From Alligator mississippiensis (taxonomy: Eukaryota; Chordata; Crocodylia; Alligatoridae), in NCBI RefSeq assembly GCF_030867095.1, contig NC_081831.1:42531319-42595318 (forward strand): DNA of 64,000 nucleotides, read 5' to 3'. A model generated the notes under the pieces. It was not told the origin of the DNA. It was given only the letters and a program-made list of their open reading frames with translations, and made no database searches. Each line of letters starts with the position of its first letter. Position 1 is the first letter of the stretch. Shown piece by piece: positions 12,601 through 24,467 of this stretch. The translations under genes and the position numbers were made by a program.

Positions 12601-13616
12601 TAGAGAAACAGACATTCAGCGGAAGGGATTAGGCTGCCGTAAGGACTTAGGGGTGAAGTCAACAGGCAGGTAAAATCATTTGACTAGTCAGCTGTCCATT
12701 GAACACCAGCAAATGGACTTCTGGCACCTGTGAATACATGGACTATGGTGGTACTATTGAATTACAAGGGCACTTTAAAAAAAGATTTAACAGTGGACAT
12801 GATAATAGCTTGGTTAAGAGGACACTCCAAGAAGAAAGGGCAACTTCAGATGTTCAAAGACTGTTCACATGAAGGAAGAAAAAAAGATAACACTTAGGGT
12901 GACAAGAGCAAAATGAGAAGCAAAGAGTGAAATTAAATAGGGGATACTTAAGTTGACTAATAGGATGAGAGCTAGTTCTAGGATGTTATAGAACTGCCTC
13001 CCATGGGAAGGGTGGCAGCCCCTTCAATCAAGCTATTTAAATGAGACTAGACAGGTTAAGCTACTGTATTGCAGAAACAGCCCCACACTGTAGGATGCTG
13101 CAGCTTTGCATCAGCTGAGAACCCTCCTATTTCTCCATGGCATGGTCCTGTAGGGAGAGTGCTTTATAGATCCACACCCAAGTGGAAGAGAATGAGAATG
13201 AACACTTTTTGTGAGGTTTGATAAGTGATCTCTACATTGGCCTTCTGTACACAGAGAATCACAGAAGCATTTTCTTGGTGACAGTTCCAGGGTCCTGCCC
13301 TCACTCTAAAGGCACATGGTAGAATGAGGCATGGGTAGCCACACCGCATTTGTGTAGCTGCTCATGCACTGGGGAGTGCTAAGAAGCCTACAGCTTTGCT
13401 ATAAAATCCCCTTCCTCAGTCATTCCTAGGGATCTATAAAAATAGCCTACTAATACTGCCCAGAGCTACATTCACTAATTACTCTGTGGGTTCTCACCCT
13501 ACCAGAAGGGTCTAGGAGCTGTCTGATGGTCATGCTACTAGCAAAGGTTAGAGGGAACAGGAGGAGATGCATACACTGTGAGCATGTGGACACACGTACA
13601 GCTTCCACCTCAGCTA
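9608..13616. other. Intergenic DNA upstream of the DRP2 ATG exon
   Basis: No coding exon is recognisable. The DRP2 5' UTR exon and promoter may lie here or further right. I saw no CpG island. An old MIR-like piece is at 10488-10690. The rest looks like unique, moderately AT-rich DNA. Confidence 0.5.
10488..10690 (+). repeat. MIR-like SINE remnant
   Basis: Recognisable blocks are GTGCTTTACAACCATAAATGA, CTCACAGCAACCCATGAAATGGTGATC and TTTGCCTAAGGTTGCAAAACACTGGACAAGCTGGGAC. These follow the 3' half of MIR-type SINEs. It is diverged, so the ends are approximate. Confidence 0.5.
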
Positions 13617-14115
13617 AGTACAGACAGTCAAAAAGCCCGAGGCTGAATCAATTCAATCTTTGCAGGTTTGTCTAAGCTGCATAGATTGAACCAATAAGCA
13701 AGTGAACAGACAGTTACTTTTGATTCTGGAAATGCAGCCACATGCCTGCAGTGGCCCAAGCCAGAAGCCAGGAGGTGCTAGAACATAGTTCCCTGCTCAG
13801 GTGGAGAAGACAGCTTGGGCCATGGCTAGCCCACCCACCCTGCAAGGGTGGGGAAGAGGGCTTGCAGGGGAGCTGCAAAACATCTTGGGATGCTGGGGTA
13901 CTGTGAGTTAACTTGAATCTGGAGGGGATCTGAAACAGAAGTGTAATAAACTGATTTCACCTAAATCAGTTCAGTCTGATACTACATCCATCCAGGTTTA
14001 TCTTAAACCTGTTTTGGCCATTTTGAAAGCGGTTTATGTGCAGCGAACTTCTGTTGTTACAGATTTGAATTAATTTCTGATCACTTATCCTGGTTTGTGT
14101 GTAATTTCTGTCCTT
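13617..14115. mobile_element. TA-flanked inverted-repeat DNA element, copy 1
   Basis: The left end reads (TA)AGTACAGACAGTCAAAAAGCC and the right end ends in TAATTTCTGTCCTT, which is roughly the reverse complement. The interior has GAATCAATTCAATCTTTGCAGGTTTGTCTAAG, CTGATACTACAT and TTTATGTGCAGCGAAC, all shared with the copy at 40779-41563. There is no transposase frame, so it is a non-autonomous (MITE-like) element. TA flanks hint at Tc1/mariner-type mobilisation. Confidence 0.6.
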
Positions 14116-15593
14116 CCTGGAACAAGATGCTATCCAAACAGTTCATCTGATCTGCATAGAGGGACTCAGGGAGTTTGTGGCCTGAGACAAAAATTGTGTG
14201 AGGACAGTTTTTCCCTTGGCTGCAATATTATACAGGAAAGGGAAGGCTGAAGGCCTTTGTGAACAGGAGTTTCTGAATTTAGAGACACACAAGTGCAGGG
14301 CAAAGCCTTTCCCCAGAGGTACATGCCCCCAGTAGTGACACAGGCCTCTCACGTGACACTAACTGGCCCTTTCCCTAGTGGCCAGTGCCCCAGCAGAAGT
14401 TGCTGGGCTTATTTCTCCAGGTCACAGTAAGTTTAAAATTACATGCAGACAGCAGTGATACCCATTTCAGGAAGCTGCTCTATGACTTCAAAACACATTT
14501 ACAATTGAGCCACATTTATTATCAGTTAAAGCTGAGGCAAAAAAAATAGACCTGCTGAGAAATAAGGAAGACAAGAATCTTAGTATTACCAGGACACTTG
14601 GATGGTGCTGTGTTAAGGGAGTTTCTAAATAAACTGGATGCTCTTAACAGATTTTTTTTCTTCTTGTACAAGCTACACCAGTGACAAATCAGCAATGAAG
14701 GGACTAGCCCATTACACTGCTTTTCAGTTGGTCTGACAAAAGAAGCTATAATAGGCCTTGCCAAACCAGTTCTGGATCAGTCTCTGGAATATGGCTTAGT
14801 GCTTCACTCAGGAATCTATTTATTGCTTCTACTTACAACTCCATTGCAGCAGAATCTGTTGATTTGATCAAGTGGCATAATTTAAGCACACAAAATGTGC
14901 TGAATGGGGTAAGACCTTTGCACCATCGCCCACTCATTTCCAGCAGCAATCCATCTCTCACATCCATGAGGAAGATGACTGATCCCTGCCAAAATATGTG
15001 CTGAATAAAAAGCAATTGGTATTTCTGTGCTGATGCCTGTAGCCACTAGTTGGTACCCAGAAGCGTGAGAAGTGATTGCCTTTATTTTTAAATAAGGTCC
15101 TGAGTCAAAGCCAGGTTCAGACTCCCCTCAAATCAGTAAGGAAGCCATCTTGAGGTGAACTCTGCAGCAGATCCAGAGTGCTCTAACCAAACCCCCAGAT
15201 TAAGCACCTGCAGCCTTTACAGAAGTTTGGATGTGGACGCTCTGTGTCTTTTTCAGTATATACTCCACACAGCAACTGTGAAGTGTACTTTACAAGCCAA
15301 TGTATTTCTAACCCAAAACCTGTTTTCAGTCACAAGCATCCTCAAAAATCTTCCTTCTGGACTCAGACTTTCAATTTGGGGTCTTGGCCTACAGGAGACA
15401 ATATGGCAAAAATTTGAGACAAGGCAGTTTGGCCATTATTTTTAGGTATGGAAATACAAACATATTGTCTACAGCCAAAAGCATTAATGACTTCTGCTTT
15501 CTAACTTACTGCACAACAGAAGGACTAATGCCTTTGCTCAGCATGCCTGGAGTCCCCAGAGGGGAAAGGTGGGAGGGTTTAGGACACGTGAAA
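14116..15593. other. Intergenic DNA, nothing recognised
   Basis: Between the TA-flanked element and the CR1 tail I see no gene, RNA gene or named repeat. Short open frames on both strands lack homology. Confidence 0.5.
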
Positions 15594-15718
15594 GTTCATA
15601 GATTCATAGATGTTAGGGGTGGAAGGGACCTCAATAGATCATCGAGTCCGACCCCCTGCATAAGCAGGAAAGAGTGCTGGGTCTAGATGACCCCAGCTAG
15701 ATACTCATCTAACCTCCT

Positions 15719-18181
15719 CTAGAAGACCCCCAGGGTAGGGGAGAGCACCACCTCCCTTGGGAGCCCGTTCCAGACCTTGGCCACTCGAACTGTGAAGAAG
15801 TTCTTCCTAATGTCCAATCTAAATCTGCTCTCTGCTAGCTTGTGGCCATTATTTCTTGTAACCCCCGGGGGCGCCTTGGTGAATAAATACTCACCAATTC
15901 CCTTCTGTGCCCCTGTGATGAACTTATAGGCAGCCACAAGGTCGCCTCTCAACCTTCTCTTGCGGAGGCTGAAAAGATCCAGTTTCTCTAGTCTCTCCCC
16001 GTAGGGCTTGGTCTGCAGGCCCTTGACCATACGAGTTGCCCTTCTCTGGACCCTCTCCAGGTTATCCGCATCCTTCTTGAAGTGTGGCGCCCAGAATTGC
16101 ACGCAGTACTCCAACTGTGGTCTGACCAGCGCCCGATAGAGGGGAAGTATCACCTCCTTGGACCTATTCGTCATGCATCTGCTGATGCACGATACAGTGC
16201 CATTGGCTTTTCTGATGGCTTCGTCACACTGCCGGCTCATGTTCATCTTGGAGTCCACTAGGACTCCAAGATCCCTTTCCACCTCTGTGCCACCCAGCAG
16301 GTCATTCCCTAGGCTGTAGGTGTGCTGGACATTTTTCCTCCCTAGGTGCAGCACTTTGCATTTCTCCTTGTTGAACTGCATCCTGTTGTTTTCTGCCCAC
16401 TTGTCCAACCTATCCAGGTCTGCCTGCAGCTGTTCCCTGCCCTCCGGTGTGTCCACTTCTCCCCATAGCTTTGTGTCATCTGCAAACTTGGACAGAGTAC
16501 ATTTCACTCCCTCGTCCAAGTCACTGATGAAGACATTAAAGAGTATCGGTCCAAGGACCGAGCCCTGCGGGACCCCACTGCCCACACCCTTCCAGGTCGA
16601 GACCAACCCATCCACCACGACTCTTTGGGTGCGACCCTCTAGCCAATTCGCCACCCGCCGGACTGTGTAGTCATCCACATCACAGCCTCTTAGCTTGTTC
16701 ACCAGTATGGGGTGGGATACCGTATCGAAGGCCTTCCTGAAGTCTAAGTATACGACATCCACCCCTCCTCCTGTGTCCAGGCATTTCGTAACCTGGTCAT
16801 AGAAAGAGACTAGATTGGTCAGGCACGATCTGCCCACCACAAACCTGTGCTGGTTTCCCCTCAGCATAATTTGACCTGCCGGGCTCTCACAAATGTGAGC
16901 CTTGATAATTTTTTCAAAGACTTTACCAAGGATGGAGGTGAGACTGACCGGCCTATAGTTGCCCGGGTCCTCCTTCCTCCCCTTTTTGAAAATGGGGACC
17001 ACGTTAGCCCTTTTCCAGTCCTCCGGGACTTGGCCCGTGCGCCATGAGTGTTTGAATATTCCCGCCAGTGGCTCTGCAATGATGTCGGCCAGTGCCTTCA
17101 GCACCCTCGGATGGAGCCCATCCGGGCCTGCCGATTTAAAGGCATCCAGTTCTTCCAAATTAATCTGCACCACCTCAGGATTTACGTATGGAAGTCTGGC
17201 GCCTTGCTGCTGCCTCTCTACAACCCCAGTGAGAGACTTGTCGTGCCCCTCGCTTAGGAACACTGAGGCAAAGAACTCGTTGAGGAGTTCAGCCTTGTAC
17301 CCCCTATCTGTCACCAATTGTTTCTGCCCATTTAGCAGTGGTCCTATTCCTCCCTGGGCCTTCCTTTTACTCCCAATATATCTAAAAAACAATTTCTTGT
17401 TGTCTTTTACTTGGGTTGCCATCCTCAGCTCCATGGTAGCTTTGGCCCGCCTAACTGCATCCCTACAAGCACGAGCAGAGGAGGTATATTCATCTTTAGT
17501 GATCTCACCTTGTTTCCACTTTTTATGTGCTCCCCTTTTGGCCCTTAGGCTGCCCTGGATTTCTCTGGTCAGCCATGGAAGCCTCCTGGCCCCTTTCCCT
17601 TTTTTGCCTCTCTCGGGGATCGTCTTGCTTTGTGCCCGAAGGATCGTTTCCTTTAGGCACAGCCACCCTTCTTGGGCTCCCATCCCTTCAAAACTCCTAC
17701 TCTGCAGTGCTTCCTTGACTAATCGCCTGAGTGCATTGAGATCAGCTTTCCGAAAGTCTAGCACTTTCACCCTACTAGTTACCTTACCCACTCGACGTCT
17801 TATGTTGAATTCTATTATTAGATGATCACTGTCTCCCAAATGGCTACCGATCTGGAGGTCCCCTATCATGTCATCCCCTGTTGCCAATACCAGATCCAGT
17901 ATGGCATTCCCCCTAGTGGGACCATGCACCTCCTGTGTCAGGTGGAGGTCCTGTACACAGGTTAGAAACCTGCGTGAGCGATGGGACCTTGCTGTCTGCG
18001 TCTCCCAGCAGATGTCCGGGTAGTTTAGGTCCCCCATGACTACCGCCTCTTTAGCTTTTATGGTCTCCGAGAGTTGCCTCAGGAGCCCCGCATCTATTTC
18101 TTCCCCTTGGTGTGGGGGTCTGTAGCAGACCCCTACCACCAAATCCCTTTCTCCTTGCCCCCCATGTAGCCTAACCCACAA
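15719..18181 (-). CDS. CR1 ORF2: endonuclease C-terminus plus reverse transcriptase
   Basis: An uninterrupted 820-codon frame. Residues 1 to ~150 are the end of the apurinic-type endonuclease (VVGVCYRPPHQ, VVMGDLNYPDICWE, SDHLIIEF). Reverse transcriptase motifs follow: PGNYRPVSLTSILGKVFEK near residue 405, YLDFRKAFDTVSH (motif A) near 475, GVPQGSVLGPILFN (motif B) near 534, and the catalytic FADDTKLWG (motif C) near 565. The C-terminal LEYCVQFWAPHFKKD and [16 protein letters not shown] blocks are CR1 hallmarks. A frame this long without a stop suggests recent insertion. The protein is not complete because the N-terminal endonuclease is out of frame or absent. Confidence 0.93.
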   Translation of the reverse strand: MWVRLHGGQGERDLVVGVCYRPPHQGEEIDAGLLRQLSETIKAKEAVVMGDLNYPDICWETQTARSHRSRRFLTCVQDLHLTQEVHGPTRGNAILDLVLATGDDMIGDLQIGSHLGDSDHLIIEFNIRRRVGKVTSRVKVLDFRKADLNALRRLVKEALQSRSFEGMGAQEGWLCLKETILRAQSKTIPERGKKGKGARRLPWLTREIQGSLRAKRGAHKKWKQGEITKDEYTSSARACRDAVRRAKATMELRMATQVKDNKKLFFRYIGSKRKAQGGIGPLLNGQKQLVTDRGYKAELLNEFFASVFLSEGHDKSLTGVVERQQQGARLPYVNPEVVQINLEELDAFKSAGPDGLHPRVLKALADIIAEPLAGIFKHSWRTGQVPEDWKRANVVPIFKKGRKEDPGNYRPVSLTSILGKVFEKIIKAHICESPAGQIMLRGNQHRFVVGRSCLTNLVSFYDQVTKCLDTGGGVDVVYLDFRKAFDTVSHPILVNKLRGCDVDDYTVRRVANWLEGRTQRVVVDGLVSTWKGVGSGVPQGSVLGPILFNVFISDLDEGVKCTLSKFADDTKLWGEVDTPEGREQLQADLDRLDKWAENNRMQFNKEKCKVLHLGRKNVQHTYSLGNDLLGGTEVERDLGVLVDSKMNMSRQCDEAIRKANGTVSCISRCMTNRSKEVILPLYRALVRPQLEYCVQFWAPHFKKDADNLERVQRRATRMVKGLQTKPYGERLEKLDLFSLRKRRLRGDLVAAYKFITGAQKGIGEYLFTKAPPGVTRNNGHKLAESRFRLDIRKNFFTVRVAKVWNGLPREVVLSPTLGVF

Positions 18182-18387
18182 TCCTTCTACTTCCTCAACC
18201 TTGGATTCTGTCTTGATGAGGGTTGATGTATATTGCTCACTGACATAAAGTGCAACCCCCCCCCCCCCACTTTCTTCCCAGACCTGTCCTTTCTGTACAA
18301 TCTATAGCCCTCAATATGTACTGCCCAGTCATGGGATGAATCCCACCAGGTCTCTGTTAGCCCCACTAAGTCATAGGTGTAGTTCAA
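18182..18387 (-). pseudogene. CR1 endonuclease N-terminal piece, out of frame
   Basis: A 66-codon frame reads YDLVGLTETWWDSSHDWAVH then IEGYRLYRKDRSGKKVGGGG, a CR1 endonuclease segment with the conserved ETWW motif. It loses register at the poly-C run 18256-18268 relative to the long frame at 15719-18181. There is no sign of the upstream residues that normally precede YDLVGLTE. Confidence 0.8.
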
Positions 18388-19600
18388 GTTCCATGTTTAT
18401 GCACAAGCAGTAGGAGCTTTTGTTTCAGTTTAGTTGCACGCTGCCAAAGGAAGCATTCCCAAGTCATCCAAGATCCTTGGCTTCCCTTGAGACTGCAATA
18501 GCACATCTTGTTCCAGAAGAAGTTGCCTGCTGCACATGCAATAAGTAATTTATGCCAGAAATCCAGAGCCAGGGGCTCCTTCTCATGACTTCACTGGGGC
18601 TAGGAACTAATGGCAGAAGAACAAGAAGGCACCGCTGCCTAGGAAGAGGGCCAACTAAACAGAAAACGAACATGAAATGAATGTCTTTCATCTTCTATCT
18701 TCTTGCATACTGGTCCTTCACTGTACACAGCCCTCTCCCTTTTTGCTCAACTCTGGGGAGGAAGAAAAAGACCACAAGCAACCCCCCACATGAGGTCTTT
18801 CCACTTTCCTCCATAAGTGCTGCCAATTGTCACACCTGGAATGTAACTGGTTTCAGTTCCAAAAATGGGACATCAACTGTATGGAACTTGTAGCTCCTGC
18901 CTCTTTCGCTTCAGTAGGGCCTGGCTCTTAAGGAAGAAGAAAACACCTATTTCCCAACTCAGCTAGGCATATTAGCATCTGAAGTACTGAAACACTAAAT
19001 ATGCATAGGTCACACCTGCTCTTTCAAAGTAAAACAAAAGCTCTGCTAGAACCGGGATCTCTGCTGGGCCACAGAAAATGTTTAGATTCACTTAAGAGAA
19101 ACTTTTAGCCTGATCCAGTATCTAAGCGGATGTAGGGCCTGATATTAATAGAACTGATAGCACTCCATGTCTCCCTGAAGATCTACTCAGCATCTTACAG
19201 GGACATCTTATACCCCATGTCGGAGATGAGGGAAAGAGATAGGACTGCATAACTGGCATGGAAGGGAAGCATCTCATGGAGAAGTAGGAGATCTCTGCAC
19301 TTCCCATAAACAACAGCAAGAAAGAGCACAGCCTAAGGTAAAGAACACTCAGGCAAAGAAAATGAACAAGCAAGAGACAGGCACTACCTAACTGAACACT
19401 TCCACAGTAGCCTAAGCAGGCAGGCTTGCAGGAAGCTGGGCCAAATGCTATTTACTATTCCTCTTTGCCCAATTAAAAAGTAACCTAGTATATTGTGTGG
19501 GAGGAGGGGGACATTATTTCACAACCCCTTCTAAGCTTAGAAATCTTCCACACTACTTTCTCCTTAACCCCCACTTATCTCTTCTTACCCTATTTTTTAG

Positions 19601-19722
19601 ATTAGGAACAATTTTTATTGCAGAAGCACCTAGAAGGCCCAGCTGTGATCATGGCCCCTTGCAAGGGACCATGATCACAGCTGGGCCTTCTAGATATTAC
19701 TGCAATAAAAATAGTTCCTAAT
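19601..19722. repeat. 122-bp near-perfect palindrome
   Basis: Two 60-base arms (19601-19660 and 19663-19722) pair around a 2-base centre (GC at 19661-19662). I count 54 of 60 positions complementary. The arm contains CCTAGAAGGCCCAGCTGTGATCATGG-like sequence known from an abundant vertebrate SINE, so the palindrome looks like an inverted duplication of part of that SINE. Confidence 0.9.
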
Positions 19723-19925
19723 TTAAACATGAAGATAGGTCTAGCTCAAAGACCTCACAACCAATGCAGCCAACAGGCATAAGGGTGGAAGGAGGACGTA
19801 TTATCCCCATTATACAGATGAGGACAGAGGCACAGACTTAAGTGACTTGTCCAAGGTTAGGCTAGAAGTTTGGAGCAGAGTCAGGAACTGAAGCAAGTTC
19901 TCTTGAATGCACTTCTTACCTCAAG
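19723..19925 (+). repeat. SINE remnant (MIR/CORE-like 3' part)
   Basis: GACGTATTATCCCCATTATACAGATGAGGACAGAGGCACAG is followed by TAAGTGACTTGTCCAAGGTTAG, the classic MIR core. It continues in the orientation of the left arm of the adjacent palindrome, so both probably come from one inserted SINE. Confidence 0.7.
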
Positions 19926-22924
19926 AACCTCCTTCCTCTTGCTATATAAATTAACTGCTATCCCCAGTCTTCCCTTTGTCCTATTTTTCATAATGTAAGC
20001 TCTTTGATCCCTGTTCTTTAAGGCAGGACATGTGTCTTTCTGCACTATGGAAAATACATCTTCTGTGTTCCATGCTCTACTGGTGTTTTCTAATCACTTG
20101 TGGTTTCCAAACTTCCTAAAGTCATGGAACCCTTTCACATCACCTCTTCTACCACAGAACTCCTACGTCTGGCTCTGCAGGCTGCACAAGCCAACACAGA
20201 GCCGGGAACCTTGCCCTTCAATGGTGGCATACTGCCTTCTGGTACAATCTACCGTTACCTCCTACCTTTTTGTGGAACCCCAGGGTCACAGGGAACATGG
20301 TTCAAAAACCTCTGGAACGCACTACCACACAACTTAATCAAATGAAGATTTTTCTACATTCTGGCCTCCTGCACACTTAATACTTCATTCTCAATGTAAG
20401 TTTAACATATGGTTTTGGGCACCAAGTAGTCTGGCCCCAAACCACTCCGCCCTTTTAAACATCTAGTAACAGCATTCAACTTTCCGACCTTGGAAAGCAA
20501 TTAATTTTGTAGGCAGACTATCTGCTGCACAAAGTAGTATCATCTTTTCTTTCCCTAGGATGTATAAATGTTACCTTGTTCTTGTATTAAAGGATGTGGT
20601 AAAGGTAAGGGGACTGATCAGTTTTCATTCAACTCATCAGCACTCAGCTTGGTCTTTATACACACCTATGGAAATAAAGCTGTTTGAAAAGTGGATTCCT
20701 TCTCCTCTGCATGTCTCATTACACATGATTTACAAGTCTGCTTTCGCGCTTTTATCACTGGCACCCAGCTTGAAAGAGGCCTTGCATGCATCCTTCAAAA
20801 TATCAGTCTAAAATCTGCTGGGCATTTTTTTTGACTTGAGCCTTCCATTCTATTTTAACCTAGTTATTTAACCTGTTGATCATGTTAACCTATTTTTAAA
20901 GAGGCATTTGAATTGATCAGCATTCATGGTCAGTCAGGTCTATTTTATGCAGCATTCAGTATATCTGGTTTATACGTTCCAGACAGCAACCTGGAGAAAG
21001 GAGGCCCTACTCTCACTTTTGATTAACAAAGAAAACCTGGACACAGTGTTATATTATGGTGAGCAATGCCTTGAAGCATCAATGTACACGTCACTAGAAA
21101 AGGAACATTTCAATATTATGTGCGCTTTAGGGCACTTGGCTCTTTCCTATTGGACCAATCACATGCTTGCTATCTCCAGGGACCTGAGGGTGTTGGCACA
21201 AACCACCGGAAATGGGAATATGCACCACTGGGAACTGTTAGATGTCAACATGCACCCATGCAAAATGGGAACCCCAGGACATGGCAGACATACACATGCA
21301 ACAAGTCTGCCAGGGAATGGAAATCCTCGTGGCACTGCATATGAGTACTGGAAACTAGCAAGCACCTCAAGCCCCATCCTCTGCATATAGGGAAAGGTAA
21401 ACCCTCACTTTCCAGGCAATACAGAAATTTTATACTAAAGACTCCCCAGAGAACAAACTCTGGCAGCTCAGGAGACAGAACAAGCAAAGGAAAGCACAAA
21501 GTGAAGGCCTCTGTCTTGTCTAGGGGAACATGGAAGTCTAAAGACCTGATGTGACTTAAGAAACACAAGGAAGGCACTGAGCATTGCATTCCTAGACAGT
21601 AAACACAACATGGAAAAACCTGAGGGCATATCAACGTGTTTACCCCTTTCTGGCAGCACTGAGCATGCTTCTTGACAAAGAGGCCAGAGCAATACCCTGC
21701 ATTAGTAAACCCACTGCCAGAGCTACATGCTTGCCTGGCCATGGGAACAAGAGAAAGCTGCTTTGGGAGATATTAGAAATAGGGACTCATTTGAGAGACT
21801 AGTGATATTTACCAGTGCCAGACAGCTCCCAGTCTTACTCTTTTGTTGCCTAGGCTGCCAAGTCAGGGAAAGAAGTCAAGTCAAAGGTCTCAGCTTTGGA
21901 AAGAAGTATCCTAGGTCTTTCTCCACATGCTTCTGAAGCAGAGGTGATGGGTTCTGGAAATAATCTTGGCTAGTCCTCCATGAGCAGAATGGTACTAATT
22001 GTATTATGAGGTCTCACTGGAGGAGAAATAAAGTAAAAGGGTTGGGGGAGGGGATAGAATGGAAAAATGGAAACATTGTAGACTGAACAAGGAAGTGAAT
22101 GAAAGGCCAGAGCTGGGGCTATGGTATTTTGCTTTTAGTCTGATCTCAGCTTTCTACTTGAGACATACTTCAGACTCTGCTTTGCCCTCCAGGCCGATAT
22201 TGTAAGGAGAAGGCTAGAAGGCCACCGTACCTTGCTCCAAGCAGCCCTTCATCTCACTAGAGCATATCTACCTGGGTAAATAAGCCTCTAATTAAAAAAA
22301 AAAAAATCACTGTCTTTGGTTCAACTGTGATTTTTGGTACCACTGCTTGTCTCATGAATAGGCATCCACCTACCATTCCCTGTAGAATCAAAGTCTTGGC
22401 TCATTCCCCTGATCTCCCCACATCCTTTCCCCTCCCCTCTTCTTTTCAATGCAAGTTTCCCCACATGCACATATATGGACTATATGAACGGTGTTACCAT
22501 GAACAGACACAGACACACACTCTCACAGCACATATCAGAGGCTAGCCCTGCCTTGCTATTTTTCCCTTTCCCTGCAGAGCCAGGATCTGGTTGGGAAGCA
22601 GTTTATATGTGGCCTACCTTCTGATTCCTCCAGGTCTGAAATGCAAGCAGCAGCTGGGCTTCAGAGGTAAGGATTGGGGTTGCCTCTGTGAATCAGCAAA
22701 GAAGTCCCTGTGACAGGGATGCATGCTGAGGCTCAGAGCTGCTGTGTGCACGCTCTCACTGTCTCTCCTCCTCCAGCACCCCGTGCTGCTGTGTTGCTAT
22801 GCAATCATATCACCAGGAGTAACAGCATCTCTCCACCCTTAGGCAGAGATACCCTTGATTTGGCAAATGCAAGAGGAACAAGGACAGTTCTGCAAAGTGC
22901 CTGGACCTTTTCGAAATTAATCCC

Positions 22925-23045
22925 AGGGAAGGAAGAAAGAATAAAACAGGAGATGCAGAGGAAGAGACGTACACAGAAGGAGGAGGAGACAAAATACACA
23001 TGGAGACAGAGAGGGAGACAGAAATACAAACATACACAAAGGCAT
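22925..23045. repeat. Purine-rich low-complexity tract
   Basis: About 120 bases that are nearly all A and G with short GAGGA/AGAGA/AAGAA motifs. The open frames it creates on the opposite strand are compositional artefacts. Confidence 0.6.
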
Positions 23046-24467
23046 GAAAGCCTGACCTCCGGAGACCTGATACAGGCTGCTGGATTCCCAATCTCTTGAC
23101 AATGTCTTTTGACAACATTTCTGGGGCAGTCGGGGGGGAGAAGGGGGGGTCTCATGTTAGGCTGCTAATGTCCGTATTTTCAACCCTGGAAATTGCTACA
23201 TGATTTTTCATTTAAGCAGCAGGAGGATTCGGATATTTGGGATGTTTATTTTACTTGTAATACAGGAAGTAAAGACTTAAATAAATATGTAGCTATGGTC
23301 AAGGGCCAAACAAAAAAAATCACTTATTTTAAAGCACATTTTTGTTTTTGCAAAAGAAAAATAGCTAGAGCCAGAATTGGGAGCTAGTTCTCCCCAAATG
23401 GGGGTATAAAATCCTGATCCGAACTTTGCCAAGTTCAGTGACGTTTGAATTCAGCCCACTGGAGACAGAGCTCAAGCTGCTGAATTGGCTGTGAACCCAA
23501 AGGAAGACAGAGGGGTTTGGATTTTAGTCTGTATGTCAAAGTTGCGGTTACATTTTGCACTTCTCTAATACCTTCCACTTGAGGGTCTGATAAAATACCC
23601 TGGTGCCAAAAATACTGTTCTCTAATTAGGATTAGGGAAAACAAAGCACTATACATTTGCAACCTGTGCCAAGCAGAGGTCGCAGCTAGACTGCAGAGTG
23701 GGCTCTAGTTGATCCACAAGACTCTCTCTGTCTCTCCCTAAAATAATTAATGCTCTGAAAATAGCAACCCAGTGCCCCCCAAGGAACAAAGTTTAAGTAG
23801 CCCTAGCTCTCCTCTCCCTTCCAAGAGCCTATTCAGGCCTAGCATGTTAAGTTTTCTAGGTATTAAGTCATGGGCCCATAGAAATAGTATTGCCTTCACA
23901 GCTCCTTCTGCTTACAAGGGCCACCCTTATGATATTCATCACAATTGGGATAACCTTACTGTAACTGAAAATGAAGGCCTGCTTCCCTAACAAATGGCCA
24001 GATCTGTCAGAATAAACATAACTTTGGCTATTCATGATTCCACAGTGAAATACTGTCCATTCCCAACTGAGACATCCCTCACCTGTAGAAATAAAAGATG
24101 CTACTGACAAATTACACCAAATCTGGGCTTCTTGTGGCGATCCAGCCTATAATCTGTAATCTGGACTGTTAATGTCAGTTATTTAGTATATGGTTACCTG
24201 ATGGAATCACTAGTTGGCAGCTGCAGTAAGCATTATTTTTGGATTGAGGCCCCCCAATATGTGCACACAAGATGGTTTTACTTCCAAACCTAAGTGAATC
24301 AATACAAGTGTGATCAAAGGAGAGGACACCAATACAAAATGACCAGTGCTCACATTACTCACACCCTCCTGTGAAAGGGACCCAAAGCAAGGGAGGTAAG
24401 AGTGTCACCATTCTGAAGTTCTTTTCTTCGCAGATAGCCCTGTGATGGAAAGCATAATTTATAGGGT

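Larger units (their letters stand above)
15594..18400 (-). mobile_element. CR1 LINE, 5'-truncated but long
   Basis: A CR1 non-LTR retrotransposon. The 3' tail at 15594-15612 shows the typical short repeat (GTTCATAGATTCATAGATG), with no poly-A. The 3' UTR follows, then a nearly complete ORF2. Reading upstream past 18181, the endonuclease part continues in another frame to about 18387 (GLTETWWDSSHDW motif). A run of 13 C at 18256-18268 lies where the frames change, so a slip in that homopolymer is the likely cause. The N-terminal ~50 residues of the endonuclease and all of ORF1 are missing, as expected for a 5'-truncated insertion. The left edge is firm; the 5' edge is approximate. Confidence 0.93.
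18401..24467. other. Intergenic DNA with few recognisable features
   Basis: Apart from the palindromic SINE remnant at 19601-19925 and a purine-rich tract at 22925-23045, I recognise nothing. A patch at 22690-22850 is relatively GC-rich and has an X-box-like motif at 22793-22805, but no evidence ties it to a gene. Confidence 0.5.

Noticed and set aside
16959-17825. 288-codon open frame on the + strand
   Set aside because: It is the antisense shadow of the CR1 reverse transcriptase frame and has no protein similarity of its own.
22655-22670. Exon-like stretch TCCTCCAG|GTCTG...CAGAG|GTAAGG on the + strand
   Set aside because: Good splice-like signals but no conserved translation and no partner exons.
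22793-22805. X-box-like motif GTTGCTATGCAAT
   Set aside because: A single motif far from any placed promoter; chance occurrence is likely.
22805-23155. 116-codon minus-strand frame with Leu/Ser/Cys-rich, membrane-like sequence
   Set aside because: It is the complement of a purine-rich low-complexity tract.
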